From JBGMEA01 sp041447245 (lineage in GTDB: Bacteria > Bacillota > Clostridia > Eubacteriales > Anaerofustaceae): a DNA stretch of 64,000 nucleotides. Every line of letters starts with the position of its first letter. Positions within the stretch are counted from its first letter, which is position 1. The stretch lies in NCBI GenBank assembly GCA_041447245.1, contig JBGMEA010000006.1:159794-223793 (forward strand), in the 5' to 3' direction. This document shows positions 43,226 through 52,272 of the stretch, in pieces. The notes beneath the pieces were generated by a model. That model had not been told where the DNA came from and made no database searches. It saw only the letters and a list, made by a program, of their open reading frames with translations. Position numbers and translations under genes: made by a program.

Positions 43226-43930
43226 ATGGTCAGTGCAGAAAAATTAAGAATCGACGGCATACCCGCTGTACTTTGGGGTGAGAAAAGTGATCGTCTCATT
43301 CTTGCGGTGCACGGAAGCCATTCCTCAAAAATAGACGACTGTATATGGATATTGGCGGAAGAAGCCATCAAATGCGGATATCAGGTATTGAGTTTTGATC
43401 TGCCGCAGCACGGAGAACGGGTCTACGAAGCAGAACCATGCATGGTACAGGAATGCGTCAAAGAGTTAACGGACATTCTGAATTTTGCGCGCCAGCGGGC
43501 GGAGCACATTTCCGTATTCGGATGCAGCATGGGCGCTTATTTCAGTCTGCTGGCATACGGGGATGAACCGCTTGATCGTGTCTTGTTTCTTTCTCCCGTC
43601 ACGGACATGGCTCGGATCATTCACAGCATCATGGATATTTGCGGCATAACGGAGGAAGAGTTTGAGTTGCGGCGGACAATCGAAAACCCGATTGAAACGT
43701 TATACTGGGACTACTACTGTTTTGTGAAAGAGCACCCTATTGTATCGTGGAATCATCCCACGTACATCCTCAGGGGAGAAACGGACACTCTGTGTGAGCG
43801 TGAATTTGTCGCTGCATTTGCCGAGCGGTTCGGGTGTGAGCTGACGGAGCAGAAAGGCGGCGAGCATTGGTTCCATACGCCCGAGGAGTTGTCGTTTTTC
43901 AGAGAGTGGCTGAAAGAACGGTTATGCTGA
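43226..43930 (+). CDS. Alpha/beta hydrolase
   Basis: 234 residues, GGAGG upstream. Features: LILAVHGSHSS (oxyanion region), the nucleophile elbow FGCSMGAYFSLLAYG with Ser at about residue 96, and a late His in KGGEHWFHTPEEL near residue 215. It resembles small serine hydrolases or lysophospholipase-like esterases. The substrate is not predictable. It stands as a single gene. Confidence 0.85.
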   Translation: MVSAEKLRIDGIPAVLWGEKSDRLILAVHGSHSSKIDDCIWILAEEAIKCGYQVLSFDLPQHGERVYEAEPCMVQECVKELTDILNFARQRAEHISVFGCSMGAYFSLLAYGDEPLDRVLFLSPVTDMARIIHSIMDICGITEEEFELRRTIENPIETLYWDYYCFVKEHPIVSWNHPTYILRGETDTLCEREFVAAFAERFGCELTEQKGGEHWFHTPEELSFFREWLKERLC

Positions 43931-44031
43931 AACGTTCATAGGATAAACATCGAGAGTAGGCGAGTACCTAATTTTAATATTTTGATTCTTTGTAATGTTA
44001 TTGAAACACTGATTATTGGGTGGGTGGAAAA

Positions 44032-44616
44032 ATGAATGCACTGATTATGAATTGCAGTCCTGTCAGAACCGGGGCAACTGCAGAAATCACGAAAATAATT
44101 TCGTCCGATTTGATTCCGTTTTATAATGCCAAGAGTATATGTATCGATGATTACAAATTTGATTTTTGCAAGGGTTGTCGAAGTTGCCATGATACGGCAA
44201 AATGCGTGATCCAAAATGATGATATCCGATATATCATGGCAGAGTTTGAATGGGCAGATGTAATTATTTCTGTTTCACCGTCTTATTGGGCAGATGTCCC
44301 CGGTCAATACAAAGCATTTATCGACCGATGCACGCCTTGGTGTAACACACACGATCCACATGCAGTTATTGGGCAGGGGAAAAGAGGGTATAGTGTTGCG
44401 TTAAGAACAGGTGCAAGTATGCGGGAATGTAACAGAATTATTGAAAGTATTGAGCATTTCTATGGGCATTTAGAGATTTCGCCCTGCGGAAATTTAGGAT
44501 TGTGTTCGGTTGAAAGCGTTGCGGATGTGCGAAGCAGAGCAGACGAAATCAAGGCATTTTGCAATTTGATTAAAGGTGATTTTACAGAATCGAAGAGTGA
44601 GTTGGTGAGTGAGTGA
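44032..44616 (+). CDS. Flavodoxin-fold NAD(P)H-dependent oxidoreductase
   Basis: 194 residues from ATG 44032 (GGTGG upstream). The FMN-binding start MNALIMNCSPVRTGATAEIT, CKGCRSCHDTAKCVIQNDD (a Cys-rich segment typical of iron-sulfur flavoproteins and NADPH-dependent FMN reductases) and SPSYWADVPGQYKAFIDR all fit. It probably transfers electrons from NAD(P)H through FMN. It is followed at once by a small zinc-ribbon gene. Confidence 0.87.
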   Translation: MNALIMNCSPVRTGATAEITKIISSDLIPFYNAKSICIDDYKFDFCKGCRSCHDTAKCVIQNDDIRYIMAEFEWADVIISVSPSYWADVPGQYKAFIDRCTPWCNTHDPHAVIGQGKRGYSVALRTGASMRECNRIIESIEHFYGHLEISPCGNLGLCSVESVADVRSRADEIKAFCNLIKGDFTESKSELVSE

Positions 44617-44620
44617 TAAA

Positions 44621-44920
44621 ATGATAAGTATCAAATGTAAAGAATGCAATCATGAAATATATTTTAAACCGAGCGCCAATTTTATTGTGTTTTGCCCCCA
44701 ATGTTTCAAATACAATTACTTGCAGTGCGAATACGGGTATGGACCCGTAACCCCTTGTCATATTTATTTGGGTGAAAAGGAAATCGGACTTGTAACAGAT
44801 AAAGAACATCAGTATTTTTTGCAGACACAGTATTCGAATAAAATTATAAAACTTAAAAACACTTATCTCAAAGCGTTAGAAGAAGCAATTTCGATTATTG
44901 AAAGTAAAATAATAGTATAA
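44621..44920 (+). CDS. Small zinc-ribbon protein of unknown function
   Basis: 99 residues, MISIKCKECNHEIYFKPSAN; start ATG 44621 (a GTG at 44609 would overlap the previous gene). CKEC...CPQC at residues about 6-30 is a zinc ribbon. The rest is AT-rich coding without a known domain. It lies at the start of an AT-rich patch (44,620-45,700) unlike its neighbours, which suggests foreign origin. I do not recognise a family. Confidence 0.65.
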   Translation: MISIKCKECNHEIYFKPSANFIVFCPQCFKYNYLQCEYGYGPVTPCHIYLGEKEIGLVTDKEHQYFLQTQYSNKIIKLKNTYLKALEEAISIIESKIIV

Positions 44921-45018
44921 GCTACTGTTGATAGTGCATGTCACGTTGCTTTTGTAAATAAAACAATATGTTTAGGTGAAATGTTAGATGTCAAAAAAGG
45001 ATGGGAGATGTTTCTATA

Positions 45019-45693
45019 ATGAAAGTATTAGAGTTCTTAAATAATAACAGCGGAATTGCTATTCTTGTAGCCGGTATCTCGACACTTTGTTCTTTAATAG
45101 CTTTGATAATTTCGTTGTCATATAATGTTAGAACACAGAATCAGTATAAAAAAAGCCTTGAACCACAATTAAGTATGCGATTAGATAAAATTAATGGTAT
45201 GTTATATTTGAAAGTTCAAAATACAGGACGAACTGCGGCAGAAAACGTTAAAATAAGCGTAGAATCAATAGAAAACAATGGAGCAAATGATCTTAAGCTT
45301 GATGATTTGTTTTCTCAGGAACATGAAATGTATCCAAATGAAACGATTCAAGCAATAGTCGCTGTATCAGGTGAAAATGCTTCGACAGGATTTTTATATC
45401 CGAAGATAAGGATAGGAGTTCTTTATCGTATTTATGGGACAAAAACAAAGGTGCATTATACTCGTACAATTACATTTTCAAAGGTTTACGACACAAATGT
45501 TATTGCTGATGTAAATATAGATCTGAAAAATTTAGAAGATTCTTTAAGAACTACCGCAAGAGCGATAGTTAGAACAGCAAACTATCTTGATGGTAAACAT
45601 GTTGCTTCTTATGATGAAATAGAGGTTTTTTCGGAGAAGTCTTTACAAAGTGATATTTGTTCTGCAATAGAATCGACTAAAAAAAGAAAATAA
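45019..45693 (+). CDS. Single-pass membrane protein of unknown function
   Basis: 224 residues; GGGAG lies 11 bases before ATG 45019 (ATG 45001 is an alternative). An N-terminal membrane helix (IAILVAGISTLCSLIALIIS) is followed by a cytoplasmic or external beta-rich domain with LKVQNTGRTAAENVKISVES, a pattern common in accessory-region proteins of unknown role. Codon use is strongly AT-rich compared with the flanking genes. Probably acquired; no function can be assigned. Confidence 0.65.
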   Translation: MKVLEFLNNNSGIAILVAGISTLCSLIALIISLSYNVRTQNQYKKSLEPQLSMRLDKINGMLYLKVQNTGRTAAENVKISVESIENNGANDLKLDDLFSQEHEMYPNETIQAIVAVSGENASTGFLYPKIRIGVLYRIYGTKTKVHYTRTITFSKVYDTNVIADVNIDLKNLEDSLRTTARAIVRTANYLDGKHVASYDEIEVFSEKSLQSDICSAIESTKKRK

Positions 45694-45909
45694 TATTTTC
45701 AAATAAACAGTGGGATAATGTTTGTTTTTTGAATATATAATATTGCACTTCACCAAGCGATACCACTCCGCATCATTTTTTTATCTCTTGCTCAAACCAG
45801 TTCCCTTCACCCAATCTTCATCCTTCCCCCATGCAGTTATCACGATGGTGCGCTATGATCCATACTGTGAAATCATGCTCCGGCATGAGTAACGGAAAAG
45901 GATCATTGC

Positions 45910-46857
45910 ATGAGAAAAAATAGAAAACGAAAGAAAAAACCGTTTGCGTGGTGGGCGGTTCTCTTCACCCTGATGCTGACGGCATTCACGGGGTATGTCC
46001 TGTTGGAGGCGTTTGTGATTCCGCAGACCTATGCGGTTGTGGCGAGTTCCGACAGCAGCTCTGCATCCGCAGACACTTCTTCGGAGAACAGTTCCGATGA
46101 CTCAGATACTGCCTCTGCCGAAACGGTCATCACGGATACGAGCTATGACGACGGTTCGATCTCCATCACCATCAGCACCTATCGGGTGGATGGCACCACG
46201 GTTTATGTCGCGGATATCACGCTCACGAATGCGGATGATCTGCTCACGGCATTTGCGAGTGACACATACGGCAAAAACATTACGGAAAACACCTCGGTGA
46301 TTGCTGCCGCAAACGATGCGATTCTCGCGATCAACGGGGATTACTACAGCGCCCGAAGCGGTTATGTGATCCGCAACGGCGTGTTGTACCGTTCCACATC
46401 GAGCGATTCGACGCAGGAAGATCTTGTCATATACGAAGACGGCACGATGGAAATCATCACCGAGGGCGATGTTACCGCGGCTCAGCTGTTGGCAGACGGT
46501 GCGGTGCAGGTGCTTTCGTTCGGTCCCGGTCTCGTGGAGGACGGTAAAATCAGCGTAACTACGAGCGAGGAAGTCGATAAAGCTATGACCAGCAACCCCA
46601 GAACCGCCATCGGCATGATCGATGATCTGCACTATGTGATGGTCGTTGCGGACGGAAGAACGAGTGAGAGTGCCGGGCTGTCCCTGTACGAACTGGCGGA
46701 GTTCATGCAGTCCGAGCTGGACGTAACTCTTGCCTATAATCTGGACGGCGGCGGTTCCTCCACCATGTATTTCAACGGGGAAGTCATCAACAACCCGACC
46801 ACCAACGGCACCACCATTCAGGAAAGGAGTGTGAGCGACATTGTCTACATCCAGTAA
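45910..46857 (+). CDS. Phosphodiester glycosidase (NAGPA) family exoprotein
   Basis: 315 residues with an N-terminal membrane anchor or signal (basic stretch then FAWWAVLFTLMLTAFTGYVL), a Ser-rich linker (about 45-75) and a phosphodiester glycosidase domain. The signature NLDGGGSSTMYFNGEVINNP near residue 276 is intact, as is AINGDYYSARSG near 137. The family removes sugar phosphodiesters or acts on exopolysaccharide. It ends in a 17-base overlap with the next gene. Confidence 0.9.
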   Translation: MRKNRKRKKKPFAWWAVLFTLMLTAFTGYVLLEAFVIPQTYAVVASSDSSSASADTSSENSSDDSDTASAETVITDTSYDDGSISITISTYRVDGTTVYVADITLTNADDLLTAFASDTYGKNITENTSVIAAANDAILAINGDYYSARSGYVIRNGVLYRSTSSDSTQEDLVIYEDGTMEIITEGDVTAAQLLADGAVQVLSFGPGLVEDGKISVTTSEEVDKAMTSNPRTAIGMIDDLHYVMVVADGRTSESAGLSLYELAEFMQSELDVTLAYNLDGGGSSTMYFNGEVINNPTTNGTTIQERSVSDIVYIQ

Positions 46858-47260
46858 CCTCAAACAAACATCGGATCGAAAACGGGCGATGCGCAGCGTT
46901 ATCATCTATCTTTCGATCACAGCATTTTGCGGATTGTTCAGTGCGGTATACGAGCATTTCAGTCATGGTGTGGATTCTGACTTTATGATCCGGCTGTTCG
47001 CGATTCCTCTGTTGGGCGGAGTTCTGCCGTTTCTGCTGATTCGCTTGTTTTCTCTGCCGTTCCCGAACCGCCTTTCCCTGAATGCATACAATTCCGCTGT
47101 CGCAACCTTAGCGGTGGGATGCTGTATGCAGGGTGTATTCGAGATCTATGGCACCGTCTCCAGCCTGATCCCGTATTACTTTTATGCAGGAGCCGTGCTT
47201 GCTCTTATCGGCATCGTTACCTATCTGCTTTCGATGATGAAACGAAAAAAACGGGTCTGA
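46841..47260 (+). CDS. Small polytopic membrane protein
   Basis: 139 residues from a TTG at 46841 (AAAGGAG upstream), overlapping the glycosidase gene by 17 bases. Four hydrophobic segments (about 19-38, 48-70, 82-100, 108-130) and a basic C-terminus. No known family. The overlap suggests it works with, or is co-produced with, the glycosidase. A terminator follows at 47301. Confidence 0.72.
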   Translation: MSTSSNLKQTSDRKRAMRSVIIYLSITAFCGLFSAVYEHFSHGVDSDFMIRLFAIPLLGGVLPFLLIRLFSLPFPNRLSLNAYNSAVATLAVGCCMQGVFEIYGTVSSLIPYYFYAGAVLALIGIVTYLLSMMKRKKRV

Positions 47261-47300
47261 GCGGCTGACGAAAAGCAGATTGACTAAATAAAGTAAAAAA

Positions 47301-47327
47301 CAAACCCACTGCACGGTGGGTTTGTTT
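47301..47327. terminator. Bidirectional terminator between convergent genes
   Basis: CAAACCCAC and GTGGGTTTG form a 9-bp stem with an A-run on the left and a T-rich right side. It serves the plus-strand membrane gene and the minus-strand hydrolase. Confidence 0.85.
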
Positions 47328-47355
47328 ATGTTTGATTTATCTGCAATTTACATAC

Positions 47356-48084
47356 TCATTTGGATTGATCGCTGATAAACTGCATAATCGCATCCACGGC
47401 CTGTGCCTGCTGTGCTTCTCTTGAAATCGTGGCGGTGCCGTCTCCGTCCTGTTCCCCGTAGTTGCCGAAATAGGCATGATTGCCGCCTGCAATCTCCACC
47501 TGATCAATTGCTGAGGTGAGCTTCGTTCTGTCCAGATTGACATCTTCGCTGCCGTAAATCGCAATGGTCGGAATGTCCGAATCATTCACGGGATACGCGC
47601 CGAGCAAAATCAGCCCGTCCAGTTTCTCGCTGTTTTTTCCCGCGTAACTGCTTGCCATTGCTCCTCCCAGAGAATGTCCCGCAAGGTACCAGTCTTTGAT
47701 TTCGGGCAGTTCTGCATAAACACTGTCCGCGCGGTTAATCCCGAATACAGCCAGATTGAACGGCATTTTGACGAGCACGCAGGTGAGCCCCCGGTGCGCC
47801 AGCTGTTCCAGCAGCGGCACATATGCGGTGTATTCCACTTTCCCGCCGGGGTAAAAGATCAGAGCCGTGTCGATGTCTGTTTCCGCATCGGGGTAGAAGA
47901 TTATGGTATCGCCGATCATTTCGACTTGCCGGTCATTCAGCGATGTCAGGGTCTGCACGGCCGTCTTGTCGGCTCTGTAATAATCCAGGGTGTACACATA
48001 AAATCCGCCGAACACCAAAAGCAGAATTGCCAGAAACGATAAGAGCAGAATCTTCAGTTTCTTTTTCTTCTTCTTGGGCTTCAT
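47356..48084 (-). CDS. Membrane-anchored alpha/beta hydrolase
   Basis: 242 residues from ATG 48084 (AAAGGAG upstream). A lysine-rich N-terminus (MKPKKKKKKLK) and one helix (ILLLSFLAILLLVFGGFYVY) anchor an extracellular alpha/beta domain. Nucleophile motif AGHSLGGAMASSYAG, acid AIYGSEDVNLD, and His in GGNHAYFGNYGEQDGDGTAT. This is the carboxylesterase layout of secreted Firmicute hydrolases (DUF-like alpha/beta hydrolase family). Substrate unknown. Confidence 0.87.
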   Translation of the reverse strand: MKPKKKKKKLKILLLSFLAILLLVFGGFYVYTLDYYRADKTAVQTLTSLNDRQVEMIGDTIIFYPDAETDIDTALIFYPGGKVEYTAYVPLLEQLAHRGLTCVLVKMPFNLAVFGINRADSVYAELPEIKDWYLAGHSLGGAMASSYAGKNSEKLDGLILLGAYPVNDSDIPTIAIYGSEDVNLDRTKLTSAIDQVEIAGGNHAYFGNYGEQDGDGTATISREAQQAQAVDAIMQFISDQSK

Positions 48085-48137
48085 ATGCTTCTCCTTTGTC
48101 GGATGCTTCATCCGAACGGAAATTGGTTCTTTTTTCT

Positions 48138-48146
48138 ATTATAACA
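48138..48146 (-). promoter_or_regulatory. Extended -10 promoter of the membrane hydrolase gene
   Basis: On the minus strand TGTTATAAT (TG at 48146-48145, TATAAT 48143-48138) is a perfect extended -10, about 54 bases before the start codon. No good -35 is seen, as is usual for this promoter type. Confidence 0.6.
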
Positions 48147-48346
48147 AATCCAATCAATATTAGAAATTAATTGTCCGACCATCGCTTCTCTTTGCATAAT
48201 ATTCGATATCATCTCCTTGGAATTTTCAGGAAAAATTTGCAGGCAAGTCAAATGATAATGGATTCATACTTACTATATATGGACACGTATCGGCGAAGAA
48301 TGATAAAATATCGACAGAGAAATGATTGATCTGTAAAGGGAAGGGT

Positions 48347-48885
48347 ATGAACATTCTGATCATGGGCGGAGCACAGTTTGTAAGCAGTCGGTTGGCGGAA
48401 TTCCTGATCGGCAAAGGACTGCGGTGTGCCTGTTTACGAGAGGCCGTCTGCCGATTCCTGTTCCTGCAGGGAACACCAAGACACAGTTTCTCTATATTGA
48501 TGATCTTATGAATATCTTTGATCATCTGATGTATAAGGATCGATGTGTGGGACAGGCGTTCAACGTGACAAATCCGGAAATGATCTCTTGGCATCAATGG
48601 GCGGAAAACGCGATGGATGCACTGGGAAAACATGTTCCGGTGAAAGCGGTTCCTTATATCGGGAAGATGAATCCCCGTGAATTTTTCCCGTTCAGGGATT
48701 GTACCTATCTGCTCGGTATCAAGAAATTAATCGATTATCAAATACCCCTTCCGTCAACCGACTTGGCGAAAGGGTTGGAATTTGACCTATCGTTATCAAA
48801 AACAAAATCCGACTTATTGTTGCGATCCAAAGATGAATCGAGTGGAAGAAGCCTTGTCGCTATAAACGATATTCGGCATATATGA
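48347..48885 (+). pseudogene. Degenerate NAD-dependent epimerase/dehydratase
   Basis: ATG 48347 begins MNILIMGGAQFVSSRLAEFL, the Rossmann start of an epimerase, but after about 36 residues the frame no longer fits. A second frame from about 48424 carries GRLPIPVPAGNTKTQFLYID and DLMNIFDHLMYKDRCVGQAF to 48885, the C-terminal half of the same family. About 100 residues of the middle are missing and the parts are in different frames, so an internal deletion plus frameshift has occurred. The intact family would be about 300 residues. Confidence 0.78.
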
Positions 48886-48892
48886 GGAACTG

Positions 48893-49807
48893 ATGATGGA
48901 AAATCTGAAGATTGCGTTACTGCAGTTGCTGCCAGAAAACTCTGTGCATTCGAATTTGCTGAAGGGTTTGGAAGCCTGCCGAAAAGCAAAAGAAATGGGT
49001 GCGGAGATTGCTCTGTTTCCCGAAATGTGGAGTGTTGGCTATTGTATTCCGCAAGATGAAAATGAGCTGAAAGCAAGTGCTATTGCGACGGAGAGTGATT
49101 TTGTGAATGCATTTGCGCAGCTTTCAAAATCACTCGACATGGCAATCGGCATCACATTTCTTGAGAAATATGATCCGTCTCCCAGAAACACGATGTGTCT
49201 TTTTGATCGATACGGAAACAATGTGCTTACTTATGTGAAAGTGCATACCTGCGAATTCGGGGAGGAAAGCTGTTTGACCGCAGGGGAACACTTCTCTGTT
49301 GCCGATCTGAATACTTCGCAGGGAAATGTTAAAATCGGTGCTATGATCTGCTATGATCGGGAGTTTCCTGAAAGTGCAAGAATTTTGATGCTGAAAGGTG
49401 CCGAATTGATTTTGGTTCCGAATGCCTGTCCCATGGAAATCAATCGCATTTCGCAGCTGCGTGCGAGGGCGTTTGAAAACATGCTGGGCATTGCAACCGT
49501 CAATTATCCAGCGGGACAGCCTGACTGTAACGGACATTCTTCAGCATTTGACGGAATCGCATATAAACCGTTTGAAGAAGAATCAAGAGACACATTGATT
49601 TTTGAAGCGGGGGAAAGGGAAGGCATCTACATTGCCGATTTTCCCATCGATGCGATCAGGGAGTACCGAAAGCGCGAAGTCCATGGAAACGCATACCGCC
49701 GTCCCGAGAAGTACGGATTGTTGATTTCGGAGACCATCGAGGAACCCTTTATCCGTACGGATCACCGAAACAGATTCTTGTCTGATCATCGGGATTGCGA
49801 AACATAA
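48893..49807 (+). CDS. Nitrilase-family carbon-nitrogen hydrolase
   Basis: 304 residues; GAGG upstream of tandem ATGs. The Glu-Lys-Cys triad is present: E in LFPEMWSVGY (near 44), K in YVKVHTCEF (near 115) and C in GAMICYDREFPES (near 157). It belongs to the amidase/nitrilase superfamily, perhaps acting on an omega-amide or carbamoyl compound. The gene stands alone after the broken epimerase. Confidence 0.92.
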   Translation: MMENLKIALLQLLPENSVHSNLLKGLEACRKAKEMGAEIALFPEMWSVGYCIPQDENELKASAIATESDFVNAFAQLSKSLDMAIGITFLEKYDPSPRNTMCLFDRYGNNVLTYVKVHTCEFGEESCLTAGEHFSVADLNTSQGNVKIGAMICYDREFPESARILMLKGAELILVPNACPMEINRISQLRARAFENMLGIATVNYPAGQPDCNGHSSAFDGIAYKPFEEESRDTLIFEAGEREGIYIADFPIDAIREYRKREVHGNAYRRPEKYGLLISETIEEPFIRTDHRNRFLSDHRDCET

Positions 49808-49912
49808 ATACATATCAGGCAATTTTGCAATTAAAATCCTGAAGTGCCGCCAAAGCAATGACCCGGCCGGGAAAATGTACAATCAAGAATCATGAAAGGA
49901 GCATAACCGAAT

Positions 49913-50749
49913 ATGAAATTTCAGCAATCAATCATCGAAACCATAAAAACACGCACTTCCTCACGAACCTATGACGGCAGACCCGTTGATTCCGCCGCTC
50001 TTCAAAAACTTACCGATGCTATTTCGGAAATCAATGCATCCGAACGCGTCAAAGGCAGATTTCTGCTGGCGCAAAAGAACGATACCGATCCCGAAAAAGC
50101 GCAAAAACTCGGCACCTACGGCGTGATTGCGGGTGCGACATCCTATCTGGTCGGAACAGCGGACAAATCGGATCAGGATCCCGTCACATTCGGATATCTA
50201 TTCGAAACCATCGTCCTTTATGCGACGGAACTGGGTATCCAGACCTGCTGGCTCGGCGGCACTTTTAAGAAAGACGATTTCGAAAAAAGCTTGCGGATTC
50301 CCGAAAACGAAACGATCGTCATGGTTTCGCCGCTCGGTTACCGAAAGGGAAAACGTCGGCTGTTCGAGTCCGCCATGAGAGCCGTCATCAGCGCCGACAA
50401 AAGAAAGGCTTGGAACGATCTGTTCTTCGATGCGGATCACACTCCGCTGACCGAAGTGCTTGCCGGGGGATACGCCGTTCCGCTTGAAATGGTTCGGCTC
50501 GGACCTTCCGCCTCCAACAAACAGCCATGGCGCATCATCCGAGACCAGGATCGGTTCGACTTCTTTCTTTCCCGCACAAAAGGATATGGTATAACCTCTT
50601 TTGACATGCAAATGAACGATATGGGCATTGCGAAATGTCATTTCGAACTGTCCGCCAAGGAGCTGGGGTTGTCGGGAAATTGGGAAAAAGTTGATGTCAA
50701 AGGATATGAAGACTGGGAATATGCATTCAGCTGGGTGGCGGAAGCATAG
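49913..50749 (+). CDS. Nitroreductase-family FMN oxidoreductase
   Basis: 278 residues; AAGGAG upstream. Two nitroreductase half-domains are recognisable: N-terminal TIKTRTSSRTYDGRPVDSAA and GIQTCWLGGTFKKDDFEKSL, then LGPSASNKQPWRIIRD in the C-terminal half. This tandem TM1586-like layout is frequent in Clostridia. Exact substrate unknown; flavin and NAD(P)H use are expected. Confidence 0.9.
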   Translation: MKFQQSIIETIKTRTSSRTYDGRPVDSAALQKLTDAISEINASERVKGRFLLAQKNDTDPEKAQKLGTYGVIAGATSYLVGTADKSDQDPVTFGYLFETIVLYATELGIQTCWLGGTFKKDDFEKSLRIPENETIVMVSPLGYRKGKRRLFESAMRAVISADKRKAWNDLFFDADHTPLTEVLAGGYAVPLEMVRLGPSASNKQPWRIIRDQDRFDFFLSRTKGYGITSFDMQMNDMGIAKCHFELSAKELGLSGNWEKVDVKGYEDWEYAFSWVAEA

Positions 50750-50775
50750 TCCGATCGGATATCAGGCAGAATAAT

Positions 50776-50815
50776 AAAAAAAGCCGATCTTTCGCTTTTG
50801 CGAAAGAAGGCTTTT
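50776..50815 (+). terminator. Rho-independent terminator after nitroreductase
   Basis: AGCC-CTTTCGC and GCGAAAG-GGCT pair around a TTTT loop, followed by TTTT. It lies 27 bases after the stop. Confidence 0.85.
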
Positions 50816-50896
50816 CAATTTGAAAGATCATGTCGTACGCGATTTGATAAGAGATAGCAGGAGAACCATCAAATCAGCAGAAAAGGAAAACATTCT

Positions 50897-51307
50897 ATGA
50901 TTCAACCCATTATGAAAGACATTCTGTTCCTTGGACAGAAATCCGTTCCCGCGACAAAAGCAGATTTTTCAGTCGCGCAGGACTTGCTCGATACATTGTC
51001 CGCCAACGCTGACCGATGCGTGGGCATGGCGGCCAATATGATCGGTGTGCTCAAGCGCATCATTGTCTATCGCTGCGAAGCAGGAAACATTGTCATGTTC
51101 AATCCCGAGATTGTCGCATCCTCCGAGCCGTACGAAACGGAAGAAGGATGTCTGTCTCTGGTCGGTACACGCAAGACGCGGCGATTTCGAACAATAGAGG
51201 TCTCGTATCGGGATGCCAACTTTCGTGCGCGCCGCCAAGTCTTCACCGATTTTACGGCGCAGATCATTCAGCATGAGATTGATCACTGCAACGGCGTGAT
51301 CATCTGA
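50897..51307 (+). CDS. def: Peptide deformylase
   Basis: 136 residues, MIQPIMKDILFLGQKSVPAT. Motif II EEGCLSL and motif III QHEIDH are intact and supply the metal ligands (Cys and two His). Motif I reads GMAANMIG in place of the canonical GxGxAAxQ, a variant I associate with clostridial paralogues; the usual Gln is missing. It removes the N-formyl group from new proteins. The last 8 bases overlap the convergent gene on the other strand. Confidence 0.87.
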   Translation: MIQPIMKDILFLGQKSVPATKADFSVAQDLLDTLSANADRCVGMAANMIGVLKRIIVYRCEAGNIVMFNPEIVASSEPYETEEGCLSLVGTRKTRRFRTIEVSYRDANFRARRQVFTDFTAQIIQHEIDHCNGVII

Positions 51308-52250
51308 CCAACGTCAAGATCGGACTGCTTCCCATCGCGACCGCGTCCCCGTGTGGGCTGTTGACGAGCGACGATGGCGTTGCGGCAATCTGTTGGGTTT
51401 CGGCGCTGTAAGGGAATGGATTTGGGTCGATCAGCGGGGAAAAGTCGGATTTTACGGTAGTAACTGTCGGAGTGGTGTTGACAACTGTGATGACGCATTG
51501 AGCGGATTTGTCTCCGATTTGACAGGTGATTACAGCCGTTCCTTCTGCAACCGAGGTTACCAAGCCGTTCTGATCCACTGCGGCTGTCGAGCCGTCGCTG
51601 CTGCTCCATGTTGCAGCGGAAGAAGTCTCGGGTGATGTGCTGCAGGTCAGCTGAACGGAAGCCGTGCCGTCCTGCGATCCGAGATTGATCGTTGCGGTTT
51701 CCGTACTCAGCGCGATGCCTGCAGGTGTGAATCGAAACAGCGCCATTGTGTTGCCCCAACTGATGATTTGAAGCAGCTGATCATAAGAGATTGCATGCAT
51801 TTTGATGATATTGTAGGCGCCCCAGTTGGCGTCCAGCACCGTCACTTCCTGATTGGCTTCGTCATTACTGACGAAAATCATCGAATGAGGGTTTCCGCCG
51901 CCTCCGCCGTAGCAGAAGACGTCGCCTGCCTGCGCAAGGCTGAGCAGGGTGGTCAGTTCACTTTTCGATTTTGTTTTCATGACCGAATACAGATAGGTTG
52001 ATCCGGTCGTTCCGTTTGTGTAGTCCCAGCTGACATCTTGCACATCCAGGTGAAAGATGCTTGCAAAAGTTTTTTTCGCAAAGCCGTAGCATTGGCCCAG
52101 GCCGTAATAGCGTGTGTTTGTTTGTACTGCATTGATGCTGTTCAGAATATCCACGTTATTCAAAGTCGCCGCCGATACGTTTGTCGAGAGCGGATAAAAC
52201 GCGAAGAGCGAAACAGCGATCAAAAAACTCAATATGATTTTTTTAATCAA
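51300..52250 (-). CDS. Secreted amidase-like protein with Ig-like (Big_2) domain
   Basis: 316 residues from a TTG at 52250 (GGAGG upstream). A signal peptide (residues about 1-27), a papain-like/CHAP-type amidase domain with Cys in GQCYGFAKKTF and His in GGNPHSMIFVS (about 40-180), and a C-terminal Big_2-like domain (TATWSSSDGSTAAVDQNGLV-like stretch, about 190-270). It may cleave peptides or peptidoglycan at the surface. Upstream are four direct repeats that may bind a response regulator. Confidence 0.78.
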   Translation of the reverse strand: MIKKIILSFLIAVSLFAFYPLSTNVSAATLNNVDILNSINAVQTNTRYYGLGQCYGFAKKTFASIFHLDVQDVSWDYTNGTTGSTYLYSVMKTKSKSELTTLLSLAQAGDVFCYGGGGGNPHSMIFVSNDEANQEVTVLDANWGAYNIIKMHAISYDQLLQIISWGNTMALFRFTPAGIALSTETATINLGSQDGTASVQLTCSTSPETSSAATWSSSDGSTAAVDQNGLVTSVAEGTAVITCQIGDKSAQCVITVVNTTPTVTTVKSDFSPLIDPNPFPYSAETQQIAATPSSLVNSPHGDAVAMGSSPILTLVR

Positions 52251-52272
52251 ATGTTCCTCCGGGTTTTCAAAA

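Noticed and set aside
46102..46905. Minus-strand frame of 267 codons opposite the glycosidase gene
   Set aside because: The plus strand carries the intact phosphodiester glycosidase signature; the antisense frame has no domain.
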